DNA of 5,507 bases. Source: an uncultured Gammaproteobacteria bacterium. GTDB lineage: Bacteria > Pseudomonadota > Gammaproteobacteria > Pseudomonadales > DT-91. The notes beneath the pieces are model-generated. The model saw only the letters and a program-made list of their open reading frames with translations, had not been told where the DNA came from and made no database searches. The DNA lies in contig CAKMZU010000145.1 in assembly GCA_929200485.1 (NCBI GenBank), forward strand, positions 1 to 5,507, written 5' to 3'. Positions 1 to 5,507 of the stretch are shown here, piece by piece (within the stretch, counting starts at the first letter, position 1; the number at the start of each line of letters is the position of its first letter). Both the position numbers and the translations under genes were made by a program.

Positions 1-1
1 G

Positions 2-502
2 CCTATCAGTGATAACACTGCGCTTTTTTCGCTATTGAGTACAAATTACGGTGGCGATGGTCGCGTAACCTTCCAACTGCCTGATCTAATGGGGCGGGTA
101 GCTATTGGTGAAGGAGTGGGGCCCGGTATGATCCCACGGCGCTTGTCGCAGCGAGTGGGTGCAGAAAAACGCATGCTTTATCCTAATCAGGTGCCCGGTC
201 AGCATGCGCTGACGTTATCAAATCTCAGTTACCAAGGGTCAGTGGCAGCCGTCACCGAAACAGGTACCACGAATAGCCCTGCAGGTAACTATCCCGCCCA
301 AAGTGCAGTAGGTAAATTATATGACCCTGTGGGTGAGAGCCAGTTTCATTCAGGTTCAGTTGAGATAACAAGACCGGTGAACTTAACGTTAACGACCGAT
401 TCGGTCGGATCGCCAGTTAAGGGGGCAATCTTCCTCCGTGAGCCGCAGCTAGGGCTAACGGCTTGTATAAGTAACATGGGGCCTTTCCCTCCAAGAAGTT
501 AA
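2..502 (+). CDS. Phage tail collar / microcystin-dependent-protein (Mdp)-like protein, 5'-truncated by window edge
   Basis: The frame is open from base 2 to the TAA at 500-502 and gives 166 residues. It begins in the typical core of tail-collar proteins (PISDNTALFSLL, then NYGGDGR, FQLPDLMGR and a Gly-rich stretch) and ends with a family-like tail (LGLTACI, then GPFPPRS). Mdp relatives usually have about 25-35 residues before this point, ending in a GWxxCDGQ-like motif, so the true start lies left of the window. The TTG at 35 lies inside the conserved core and is not the start. The middle segment carries the common SPAGN motif, but the usual His-rich MPxHxH element is altered to NQVPGQHAL. 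Family members are phage tail-fibre or short-tail proteins, or bacterial proteins of unclear, probably surface-associated, function. No other phage gene is visible, which favours the bacterial Mdp-type reading. The fold assignment is firm; the role is not. Confidence 0.88.
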   Translation, partial: PISDNTALFSLLSTNYGGDGRVTFQLPDLMGRVAIGEGVGPGMIPRRLSQRVGAEKRMLYPNQVPGQHALTLSNLSYQGSVAAVTETGTTNSPAGNYPAQSAVGKLYDPVGESQFHSGSVEITRPVNLTLTTDSVGSPVKGAIFLREPQLGLTACISNMGPFPPRS

Positions 503-510
503 CCGGTTAA
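499..510. repeat. 12-bp perfect palindrome TTAACCGGTTAA between the collar gene and the FAD gene
   Basis: The palindrome overlaps the collar gene's TAA stop (500-502) and ends 6 bases before the ATG at 517, so it fills most of the short gap. It could be an operator half-site pair or a weak stem. It is too short and lacks a T-tract, so it is not a good intrinsic terminator. A perfect 12-mer palindrome is expected about once by chance in 5.5 kb, so only its position makes it notable. Confidence 0.3.
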
Positions 511-516
511 ATTATT

Positions 517-1761
517 ATGACGATTGCTATTTTAGGTGGCGGCCTGGCGGGAAGTCTTTGTGCCCTCGCGCTGGCCAAAAAAGGCTTGCAGGTGACTTTG
601 TATGAGCAAGCGCCTGTGCTATTAGGTGCCGCAAGCTTGCACAACGAGGGTAAGTTACATCTAGGCTATGTGTATGCAGCGGACCCTTTTAAACAAACCT
701 ATAAAACCATGATTGAGGGCTACGCGCGTTTTTTTTCAGTGTTAGCGTCTTGTACCGGGTTGGATCAAGCAGTTTTCATACGTTCAAAGCCATTTTATTA
801 TGCGGTATTGTCTGATTCGCAACTTTCGCCTGATTCGATACGTCAGCACTTTATATGTGTTGATGAAGAAATGGCACGTGCAGGGCTTGCACTATCGGGG
901 TTTACAGATTGTTCATCCAAAGAATTGGCGAAGCATTTTAATCCGGAAAATATCCAGGCTGCTTTTAAAACCTCTGAGTTTTCGGTTGATCCTCAGCATC
1001 TGGCGAGTGCAGTCTATGCGTCGGTAATGCAGGATAAAAATATTCGAGTTCTGGTACAGCATGAAGTGATTCAAGCGATGGCTAAGGGCGGTGACTATAT
1101 GGTGATAAGTCAATCCTGCAGTGGGCAGCAAACAGAGCGTTATACGCATGTGGTTAATTGTTTGTGGCAAAACCGTATGCGCTTTGATCGTATGGTGGGG
1201 TTGAATGAGCATCGCCCTTATTTATTGCGCTATAAGGCGACCTTGCGTTTTTATATCCCGACAATTCAAAAAACACCGCTAAAAGATCTTGTGAGTGCTA
1301 CTTATATTACGGGTCCATTTGGTGATGTGGTGAATTATCAAAACGGCTATTTGTACCTTTCGTGGTACCCATTCAGTAAGCTGCATGAGTCCACCTCAGA
1401 TGAGTTAGGTGCGTTTGATAATGCGCTACTTAATCTAGATAAAAAGGCCTTCATAATACAAAGCATTGATGCATTAAGTCAATATCAGCCAGCCTTGCTG
1501 GCTTTACATGGGTATCAAGATCGAGCTGTTGTCGCCGGCGGTTATATTTTTGCGTGGGGGTATACAGATATAGATGATCCAAACAGTGAATTGCATCAGC
1601 GACACGACATCGGCCTTCATCAAAAAGAGCGCTGGTTAAGCCTTGATACCGGTAAATTCACAACGGCACCCTCATTGGCCATGCAAGCTGCCGATAGAGT
1701 GAGCATGTTGCTGTTTGAACAGGCTGATTCAGCTAAGGGGCTTGTATGCAGTCGGAATTAG
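517..1761 (+). CDS. FAD-dependent oxidoreductase, DAO-type fold (glycan-cluster family)
   Basis: This 414-residue protein starts with a Rossmann dinucleotide-binding motif, ILGGGLAG at residues 5-12 (the GxGxxG glycines are G7, G9 and G12), with an acidic residue, E30, at the end of strand 2 where the ribose of FAD is bound. NEGKLHLGYVYA (43-54) follows, a signature I associate with FAD oxidoreductases in polysaccharide and LPS clusters. VDPQHL (157-162) and VVNCLW (212-217) match the middle of DAO-type enzymes. The C-terminal part (about 338-392) has a Gly-rich VVAGGY segment and a DTGKFTTAPSLAMQAAD end that fits the second FAD contact. There is no signal peptide or membrane segment, so it should be cytosolic. 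The substrate is unknown; a sugar, amino sugar or amine is plausible from context. No clear Shine-Dalgarno precedes the ATG, which lies 14 bases after the collar gene. The downstream glycosyltransferase overlaps its 3' end by 16 bases, indicating co-expression. An eight-T run at 729-736 is a possible indel site. Confidence 0.87.
   Translation: MTIAILGGGLAGSLCALALAKKGLQVTLYEQAPVLLGAASLHNEGKLHLGYVYAADPFKQTYKTMIEGYARFFSVLASCTGLDQAVFIRSKPFYYAVLSDSQLSPDSIRQHFICVDEEMARAGLALSGFTDCSSKELAKHFNPENIQAAFKTSEFSVDPQHLASAVYASVMQDKNIRVLVQHEVIQAMAKGGDYMVISQSCSGQQTERYTHVVNCLWQNRMRFDRMVGLNEHRPYLLRYKATLRFYIPTIQKTPLKDLVSATYITGPFGDVVNYQNGYLYLSWYPFSKLHESTSDELGAFDNALLNLDKKAFIIQSIDALSQYQPALLALHGYQDRAVVAGGYIFAWGYTDIDDPNSELHQRHDIGLHQKERWLSLDTGKFTTAPSLAMQAADRVSMLLFEQADSAKGLVCSRN
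1735..1740 (+). promoter_or_regulatory. Ribosome binding site AAGGGG for the glycosyltransferase start at 1746
   Basis: AAGGGG lies 5 bases before the ATG at 1746, inside the last codons of the FAD gene. It is the clearest Shine-Dalgarno in the window. It supports the 1746 start and reinitiation coupled to translation of the upstream gene. Confidence 0.65.
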
Positions 1762-2645
1762 CATCATTAACGGTGTTGATTCCTCTGTACCGATCACAGC
1801 GTTTTTCTGCGATTGTTGATGAAACCATTTCGAGCCATGTGGCTGCAGGGGCGCAAGTGATTCTCAGTGACAGGCATCAGCTCGATACCTATGCAGCGCA
1901 ATTATCCGCGCGTTATTGCAATCATAACCAAGTCAGAGTGATTTGTGCAAAAGACGCGTTAAGTTGGGTTGATAACATTAATTTATTGATGCAAGAAGTC
2001 AAAACGCCTTTTTTTCGTATTTTGCCGCACGATGACAGTACGACTGTTATTGCAAGTCAGGCCTTAGTGCAGGCGTTGATAGATAATGAAGACAAGATTT
2101 TAGCGACAGGGTTTATTCGCGCCATCGATATTGATAATAAGCGGCTATCCGATCGGGATAGAATGTATCCCATGCCGGCCTATGTGAGGCAGTCCTGGTC
2201 GATAGAAAAAGCACTCGATTTATTCTTTTCAGGTTTCTACCCTGGTGCTTTTAAAGGGGTTATTCGAACGGAGCAGATAAAAAAACATAGTTTAACTATT
2301 ATCCCGACTCCTACTCTAATTGATGCCGAGCGTTGCTGGTTATTTGCGCTTCATTTGATTGCAGATTTTTGCTTTGTTGAGATGGATACACTCTATAAGC
2401 GCCACTATGCAGACAGTACGCACCGGCAATGGACAAGAAGTGCGCAAAATCCGTTGCATAATGCAGAGGTGTTGATCGCTTATTGCAAGCAAGTGTTGGA
2501 CGATCAATCACTGCGAATGATGGCTGAAAAGCACATTCATCAGAATAGTTTTATCCGTTACCAGCAGCACAATCAAGGCGTTAAATATTCGCCGCCTTAT
2601 TATAACAATTACTTGAGCGTGTTACCCGATGAATCCCATGCCTGA
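1746..2645 (+). CDS. Glycosyltransferase, GT-A fold, family-2-like
   Basis: This 299-residue protein would transfer a sugar from a nucleotide-sugar donor to a glycan or protein acceptor. It opens with the GT-A first strand TVLIPLYRS (9-17). WVDNINLLMQEVKTPFFRILPHDDS (74-98) matches the family-2 pattern of a helix (N77, N79) followed by a strand ending in the metal-binding acidic pair D96-D97, a DXD equivalent. Further on, LIDAERCWLFAL (191-202) could supply the acceptor-side acidic residue, and YKRHYADSTHRQW (217-229) ends the domain. Strand 2, normally followed by a D in the EIIVVDD pattern, reads AQVILSDR (36-43), so the sequence is a divergent member. No transmembrane helix is seen, so it is a soluble or membrane-peripheral cytosolic enzyme. 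It overlaps the FAD gene by 16 bases and the sulfotransferase by 17, so all three are probably one transcript. Donor and linkage cannot be told. Confidence 0.8.
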   Translation: MQSELASLTVLIPLYRSQRFSAIVDETISSHVAAGAQVILSDRHQLDTYAAQLSARYCNHNQVRVICAKDALSWVDNINLLMQEVKTPFFRILPHDDSTTVIASQALVQALIDNEDKILATGFIRAIDIDNKRLSDRDRMYPMPAYVRQSWSIEKALDLFFSGFYPGAFKGVIRTEQIKKHSLTIIPTPTLIDAERCWLFALHLIADFCFVEMDTLYKRHYADSTHRQWTRSAQNPLHNAEVLIAYCKQVLDDQSLRMMAEKHIHQNSFIRYQQHNQGVKYSPPYYNNYLSVLPDESHA

Positions 2646-3450
2646 CCCTTTAGTGGCTATTGGCGGTGTTGGCGGCAGTGGTACACGTCTTATTTGTGAG
2701 TTGCTCAAGCGGCACGGTATTCATATGGGGGAGGTGTTGAACTCCTCGAATGATAACCTACTGTTTACGTATTTATTTAAACAATTATCTATCTTATCAG
2801 CGAGCGAGCAGTATTTTGATGGCTGTTGGGAACTTTTTGTTGCTGTATCTACCGGTCAGTTATTATCAGATTCGGAATTAGCGTTTTTAAAGGGTGTTAT
2901 TACGGCATATGATCTATTGCCGCCTGAGCTGGGAGACAAAGTGCTAGCTCATATGCAGCATGGAGCCTCACCTGTGACGACGACCTGGGGATGGAAAGAG
3001 CCAAACACTCACATAGTGATTGATCGTATCCTTGAAAGGCAGCCAGACCTGAAGTTTATTTATGTAAGGCGTCAAGCATTAGATATGGCCTTGAGTAGTA
3101 ATCAAAATCAGTTGAAGCTGTGGGGTGAACACTTTCTTCAGCGAGCTGTCACCGATACGCCTAGCGACTCGTTATCCTATTGGTGTGCAACACACAGGCG
3201 TATGGATAAACTGGCTAGCCGCATGGGTGAAAACTATCATGCACTCGATTATGATGCATTGTGTCAGTCGTCTTACGAACATATCTCCAAGTTGTTAGCA
3301 TTTTTGGGTGAAGATTTCTCTGATGAGGCGGTGGAGTATTTGGCGTCTTTTGTGCAACCACCAAAAACAGTAGGGCGTGGTCAGGAAGTATCCTTGGCTC
3401 AATTTGACCCGGCAGATTTACGTTATCTTGAGGCGAAAGGCCTGCTATGA
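2629..3450 (+). CDS. PAPS-dependent sulfotransferase family protein
   Basis: This 273-residue protein is predicted to move sulfate from PAPS to a hydroxyl or amine, probably on a glycan. The N-terminal IGGVGGSGTRLICELL (11-26) is a P-loop-like 5'-phosphosulfate-binding element. LKFIYVRRQALDMALSS (141-157) is the 3'-phosphate-binding element, with R148 and S156 at the eight-residue spacing typical of the superfamily. YHALDYDALCQ (about 204-214) followed by an ISKLLAFLG helix is the usual late segment in which an Asp/Glu-containing strand precedes a helix. GRGQEVS near the C-terminus may close the PAPS site. The start is uncertain between ATG 2629 and ATG 2638; both lie before the binding loop and neither has a strong ribosome binding site. 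Translation is probably coupled to the upstream glycosyltransferase through the 17-base overlap. Its last 6 bases overlap the end of the convergent sulfotransferase. The family is clear; the acceptor is unknown. Confidence 0.85.
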   Translation: MNPMPDPLVAIGGVGGSGTRLICELLKRHGIHMGEVLNSSNDNLLFTYLFKQLSILSASEQYFDGCWELFVAVSTGQLLSDSELAFLKGVITAYDLLPPELGDKVLAHMQHGASPVTTTWGWKEPNTHIVIDRILERQPDLKFIYVRRQALDMALSSNQNQLKLWGEHFLQRAVTDTPSDSLSYWCATHRRMDKLASRMGENYHALDYDALCQSSYEHISKLLAFLGEDFSDEAVEYLASFVQPPKTVGRGQEVSLAQFDPADLRYLEAKGLL

Positions 3451-4413
3451 AAATTCTCTTATTATAGTATCAACTTGTTGCTGCTGCTTTTCAGATAAGG
3501 TTAAGCTATAAAAATAGTCACGTATTTGGTCGGCTTCATTAGTTGACAAACTAAAGCGTGGTTTGTCTTCTGGTTTGGCTTTTAATGATATGCCTATCTC
3601 AAATTTAGCCCACTCTATATCCTCTTGATAGGCATCCATAAAGTCTTTGCAGGCGGTTTGACTAAACGGGAATGAAGTGCCTTTCCAGAGTTTAAGTCCT
3701 GAGCTTTCACGTAATGACTTAAAAAACTGTCGGCGATCGGCATCCGTGTTATATAGTGTATTAGATATCAGGAGCGAGACAATGCCTACACCGGCCATAG
3801 AGCGGTTGTAGACTTTATTAGCCACTGTTGCGCCATTGATACCTATTAGCTGACAAAAACGTTCTACTATGGGCTGATCATCTTTAAATGCAAGCGGTAG
3901 CACTGATTCTACTTCTGGTAGTTGCCATTTCTCAAATAATACTTGGGCTTTAAAGCTTTGCTGCTCACGAACGAGGAAATTATCAGGTAACAAATTGAGA
4001 CCAATGGCTGGATCTTTCACTTGTTGGTTATAGGTGGAGGCAGCACGCTCTATAGGGTGCCTGAATACAACAATGATTTTGACTTGCAGTTGGTGTTTTG
4101 TCAGTATCGATGAAATTGCATTGATAAAACTTGGTTCGCAGTGCTCCGAACTGATTAATACGTCTTTCTCGGTTAGTGAGAGTTCCTTATCTAATGTTTT
4201 TAATAAGTCAGGCCATGCCGGAATGACGGTTTCACCGTATTGGGTTATCTGTTGTTGAGCGAATATTAAGCGATGATGTGATCCATCATGCCATCGCCCT
4301 GTGAGTGGGTAATGGATTTGAGGGTGAATTTGAGGTTGGTCTTTAAAGTATGCCTGAATGGCACTAGTACCGGTTTTAGGAGGTCCTACATGGAGGTAAA
4401 GGGTTCTTGGCAT
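3445..4413 (-). CDS. Second sulfotransferase, PKTGT-type
   Basis: This 322-residue protein is read from an ATG at 4413-4411 to a TAG at 3447-3445. It starts with LYLHVGPPKTGTSAIQAYF (5-23), the 5'-phosphosulfate-binding loop of the bacterial PKTGT sulfotransferases, and has IIVVFRHPIERAASTYNQQ (113-131) as the 3'-phosphate site, with R118 and S126 eight residues apart. ISSEHCE (87-93) sits where related enzymes have a conserved acidic or His acceptor-side residue. The rest is alpha-rich and ends at a Gln-rich C-terminus. Its loop differs from the GGVGGSGTR loop of the neighbouring plus-strand sulfotransferase, so the pair does not look like a recent duplication. The enzyme should use cytosolic PAPS; no membrane segment is evident. 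No clear Shine-Dalgarno precedes the ATG. It is transcribed on its own from the right, possibly from the promoter at 4456-4484. Confidence 0.87.
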   Translation of the reverse strand: MPRTLYLHVGPPKTGTSAIQAYFKDQPQIHPQIHYPLTGRWHDGSHHRLIFAQQQITQYGETVIPAWPDLLKTLDKELSLTEKDVLISSEHCEPSFINAISSILTKHQLQVKIIVVFRHPIERAASTYNQQVKDPAIGLNLLPDNFLVREQQSFKAQVLFEKWQLPEVESVLPLAFKDDQPIVERFCQLIGINGATVANKVYNRSMAGVGIVSLLISNTLYNTDADRRQFFKSLRESSGLKLWKGTSFPFSQTACKDFMDAYQEDIEWAKFEIGISLKAKPEDKPRFSLSTNEADQIRDYFYSLTLSEKQQQQVDTIIREFS

Positions 4414-4455
4414 TCGTATACAAGCAGTGTTTTTAATTTAGTTTACGGATGTTTT

Positions 4456-4484
4456 ATTAAGCAACAATAAGCCCAGTCTTTCAA
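4456..4484 (-). promoter_or_regulatory. Possible sigma-70-type promoter for the minus-strand sulfotransferase
   Basis: Read on the minus strand, TTGAAA (4484-4479, five of six to the -35 consensus) is followed after 17 bases by CTTAAT (4461-4456, four of six to the -10 consensus). Initiation would fall near 4449, giving a leader of about 35 bases before the ATG at 4413. The spacing is ideal and the position fits, but AT-rich sequence yields such matches by chance. Confidence 0.35.
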
Positions 4485-4522
4485 GCTGTTCCGGCTCTTG
4501 GTAGTGAAGTTTGTGTTTATCC

Positions 4523-4535
4523 ATTAATGATTAAT
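4523..4535. repeat. 13-bp AT-rich palindrome ATTAATGATTAAT
   Basis: Two copies of the self-complementary hexamer ATTAAT flank a single G, so the site reads as both a direct and an inverted repeat. It lies about 40 bases upstream of the candidate minus-strand -35 element, where an activator or nucleoid protein could bind. Chance is a fair alternative in AT-rich DNA. Confidence 0.25.
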
Positions 4536-4822
4536 TTCTATTGAACTGATAAAGACTTTTAAAAAAGTATCACTGCTGATAATTAAACTTGGTTAGTAAG
4601 AGCGACTCTAGTAGGATTGTCGTGCTATGGGTTTAGTATTTGGTCTGAGTTTATGCAGATGATGAGCCTAATGCTTTAGAGTGCTTGAAGATGCGAAGAA
4701 ATACGCAAGGGTATTTAGAAAGCTTGTTTTTAAGTTATGTTGCTTATCAATTGCAATTTGGTGTAGTTATGAGAGATTCGCATCTGCTTGGCTGCTTTTA
4801 TTTATTAAGGTTGGACGAATAG

Positions 4823-5507
4823 ATGCGGATGTTTCCTACATTCAATTTCCCTCTGTCTAGCCTAGAGCGCGTGAGTGAAGGCTATGCTCTTAAAAGACCT
4901 TTAAAAAAAGGTTGCTATATTATCGAGGTGAAAGGCGCTAACCCCATTCGTCTTTGTCTTGCGGGTGCTGATCAGCGCAGAGAAATAAGCTTACCAGTAA
5001 AGCCTTATAGTGTTTTTAAGTACTTCTTTTATTTGCCTGTAACTGCAAGGGTCAGTTTGCTCGGTCATGACCTTGCGCCTTTCGATCAATTCGCCATCAA
5101 GCGCGTTACTTTTCACTTTGCGAAAAAAAGACTTATTAACAAGATACTTGCTAAGCATTATTTGTATCAAGGACGCGATGATAAAGCGTTGCTACGTGAT
5201 GTTAAACAACAAGCAGTTGATGAAAAAGTAGCACTTTTCGGGTTGTATGATCAGGCCATGCAGCGTAACAGTAATATTGAGGCGTATTATCCCACATGGT
5301 ATCAACAGCATACGGCTGGTTTGTTGCCTCATTCTACAGCGAAGCAATTGCCGGTGGTTTGTGTGGTGGATGCATCATCTATGCCTTACCTCTCCGATTG
5401 TTTGGCGAGTCTTAAAGCCCAATCTACGCCTCCGGCAATGATTTACATTCTGGTGGCGGATGCTACAAATCCGGACAATAAAGCCCTGAGGGAGTGTGAT
5501 TTGACAT
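4823..5507 (+). CDS. Family-2 glycosyltransferase, 3'-truncated by window edge, with unrecognised N-terminal region
   Basis: The frame is open from the ATG at 4823 to the window end, giving 228 residues and no stop. Residues 1 to about 85 look beta-rich (for example GCYIIEVKG and RVSLLGHD) and match no domain I recognise. Residues about 95-150 are basic and helical. AYYPTWYQQH (154-163) matches the short Y-x-x-W linker that precedes the catalytic domain in many large family-2 transferases. LPVVCVVDASSMPYLSDCLASLKAQSTPP (176-204) then gives the first GT-A strand and the SLxxQ helix, and MIYILVADATNP (206-217) gives the second strand with the donor-binding Asp. The metal-binding motif lies beyond the window. 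The start at 4823 has only a weak GGA (4813-4815) or AAGG (4807-4810) upstream; ATG 4829 is an alternative. It is likely cytosolic and part of the same glycan locus, transcribed separately from the sulfotransferase. Confidence 0.78.
   Translation, partial: MRMFPTFNFPLSSLERVSEGYALKRPLKKGCYIIEVKGANPIRLCLAGADQRREISLPVKPYSVFKYFFYLPVTARVSLLGHDLAPFDQFAIKRVTFHFAKKRLINKILAKHYLYQGRDDKALLRDVKQQAVDEKVALFGLYDQAMQRNSNIEAYYPTWYQQHTAGLLPHSTAKQLPVVCVVDASSMPYLSDCLASLKAQSTPPAMIYILVADATNPDNKALRECDLT

Larger units (their letters stand above)
4414..4822. other. Roughly 410-base gene-poor spacer between divergent genes
   Basis: No convincing gene, tRNA-like cloverleaf or terminator is visible. Several short ORFs compete. 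(a) Minus strand 4524-4438 encodes 28 residues starting MDKHKLHYQEPEQL. (b) Plus strand 4681-4860, with a GTG start, encodes 59 residues with a hydrophobic middle. (c) Plus strand 4691-4822 encodes 43 residues and lies in the same frame as the downstream glycosyltransferase, with its TAG touching that gene's ATG; this frame is open without a start codon from 4649. None has a good ribosome binding site or a recognised domain. Both flanking genes point away from this stretch, so it must hold promoters for both, and it may also contain decayed coding sequence. Confidence 0.6.

Noticed and set aside
2..15. Strong resemblance of CCTATCAGTGATA to the core of a tet operator
   Set aside because: The bases encode the conserved PISDN of the collar domain in frame, and no tet gene or promoter is nearby; most likely coincidence.
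35..37. TTG as a start codon for the collar gene
   Set aside because: The frame is open to base 2, and the upstream residues (PISDNTALFSLL) are part of the conserved domain, so the gene begins outside the window.
394..406. Inverted repeat GACCGA-T-TCGGTC inside the collar gene, next to the palindrome TTAACGTTAA at 383-392
   Set aside because: It lies within conserved-length coding sequence with a one-base loop and no T-tract, so neither a terminator nor a useful hairpin.
1..502. Prophage boundary suggested by the tail-collar domain
   Set aside because: No other phage gene, integrase, attachment repeat or tRNA is visible, and Mdp-type collar proteins also occur as ordinary chromosomal genes.
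913..1212. 99-codon minus-strand ORF opposite the FAD gene
   Set aside because: It is antisense to a well-supported gene and shows no domain, only His- and Leu-rich text typical of a shadow frame.
4034..4470. Two plus-strand ORFs of 74 and 60 codons opposite the second sulfotransferase
   Set aside because: Both are antisense to the conserved PAPS-binding regions of the minus-strand gene and look like shadows.
4897..4912. ACCTTT/AAAGGT stem with an A-rich loop and A7 tract, considered as a terminator or programmed frameshift site
   Set aside because: It sits at about codon 26-30 of an open gene; the stem is only 6 bp, and no alternative frame continues into a recognisable product.
5247..5441. 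64-codon ORF near the right end
   Set aside because: It is in a different frame from the glycosyltransferase, whose first GT-A strand and helix motifs cover the same bases.

Overview
The window carries a bacterial surface-glycan or protein-decoration neighbourhood. Base composition is moderate (by eye roughly 45% G+C), the genes are tightly packed, and protein style and codon choice look gammaproteobacterial, possibly marine or aquatic. That taxonomic reading is inference only; no rRNA, tRNA or strong marker gene is present.

Layout. Bases 2-502 hold the 3' part of a phage-tail-collar / microcystin-dependent-protein (Mdp) type gene whose start lies upstream of the window. After a 14-base gap comes a compact plus-strand series: an FAD-dependent oxidoreductase of the DAO fold (517-1761), a GT-A/family-2-like glycosyltransferase (1746-2645, overlapping by 16 bases) and a PAPS-dependent sulfotransferase (2629-3450, overlapping by 17 bases). 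A second, clearly different sulfotransferase converges from the minus strand (3445-4413); the two genes share 6 bases at their 3' ends. A stretch of about 410 bases (4414-4822) has no convincing gene but holds a possible minus-strand promoter and several competing short ORFs. From 4823 to the window end runs the 5' part of another family-2 glycosyltransferase with an unrecognised N-terminal region; it has no stop codon inside the window.

How the genes may work together. Two glycosyltransferases would build or extend a glycan, two sulfotransferases would add sulfate from PAPS, and the FAD enzyme would oxidise a sugar, amino-sugar or amine intermediate. The Mdp/tail-collar protein at the left edge is either an exported surface or appendage protein that could receive the decoration, or simply a neighbour. 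The chemistry of the parts is supported by motifs. The assignment to one pathway, and the identity of the acceptor, are inference.
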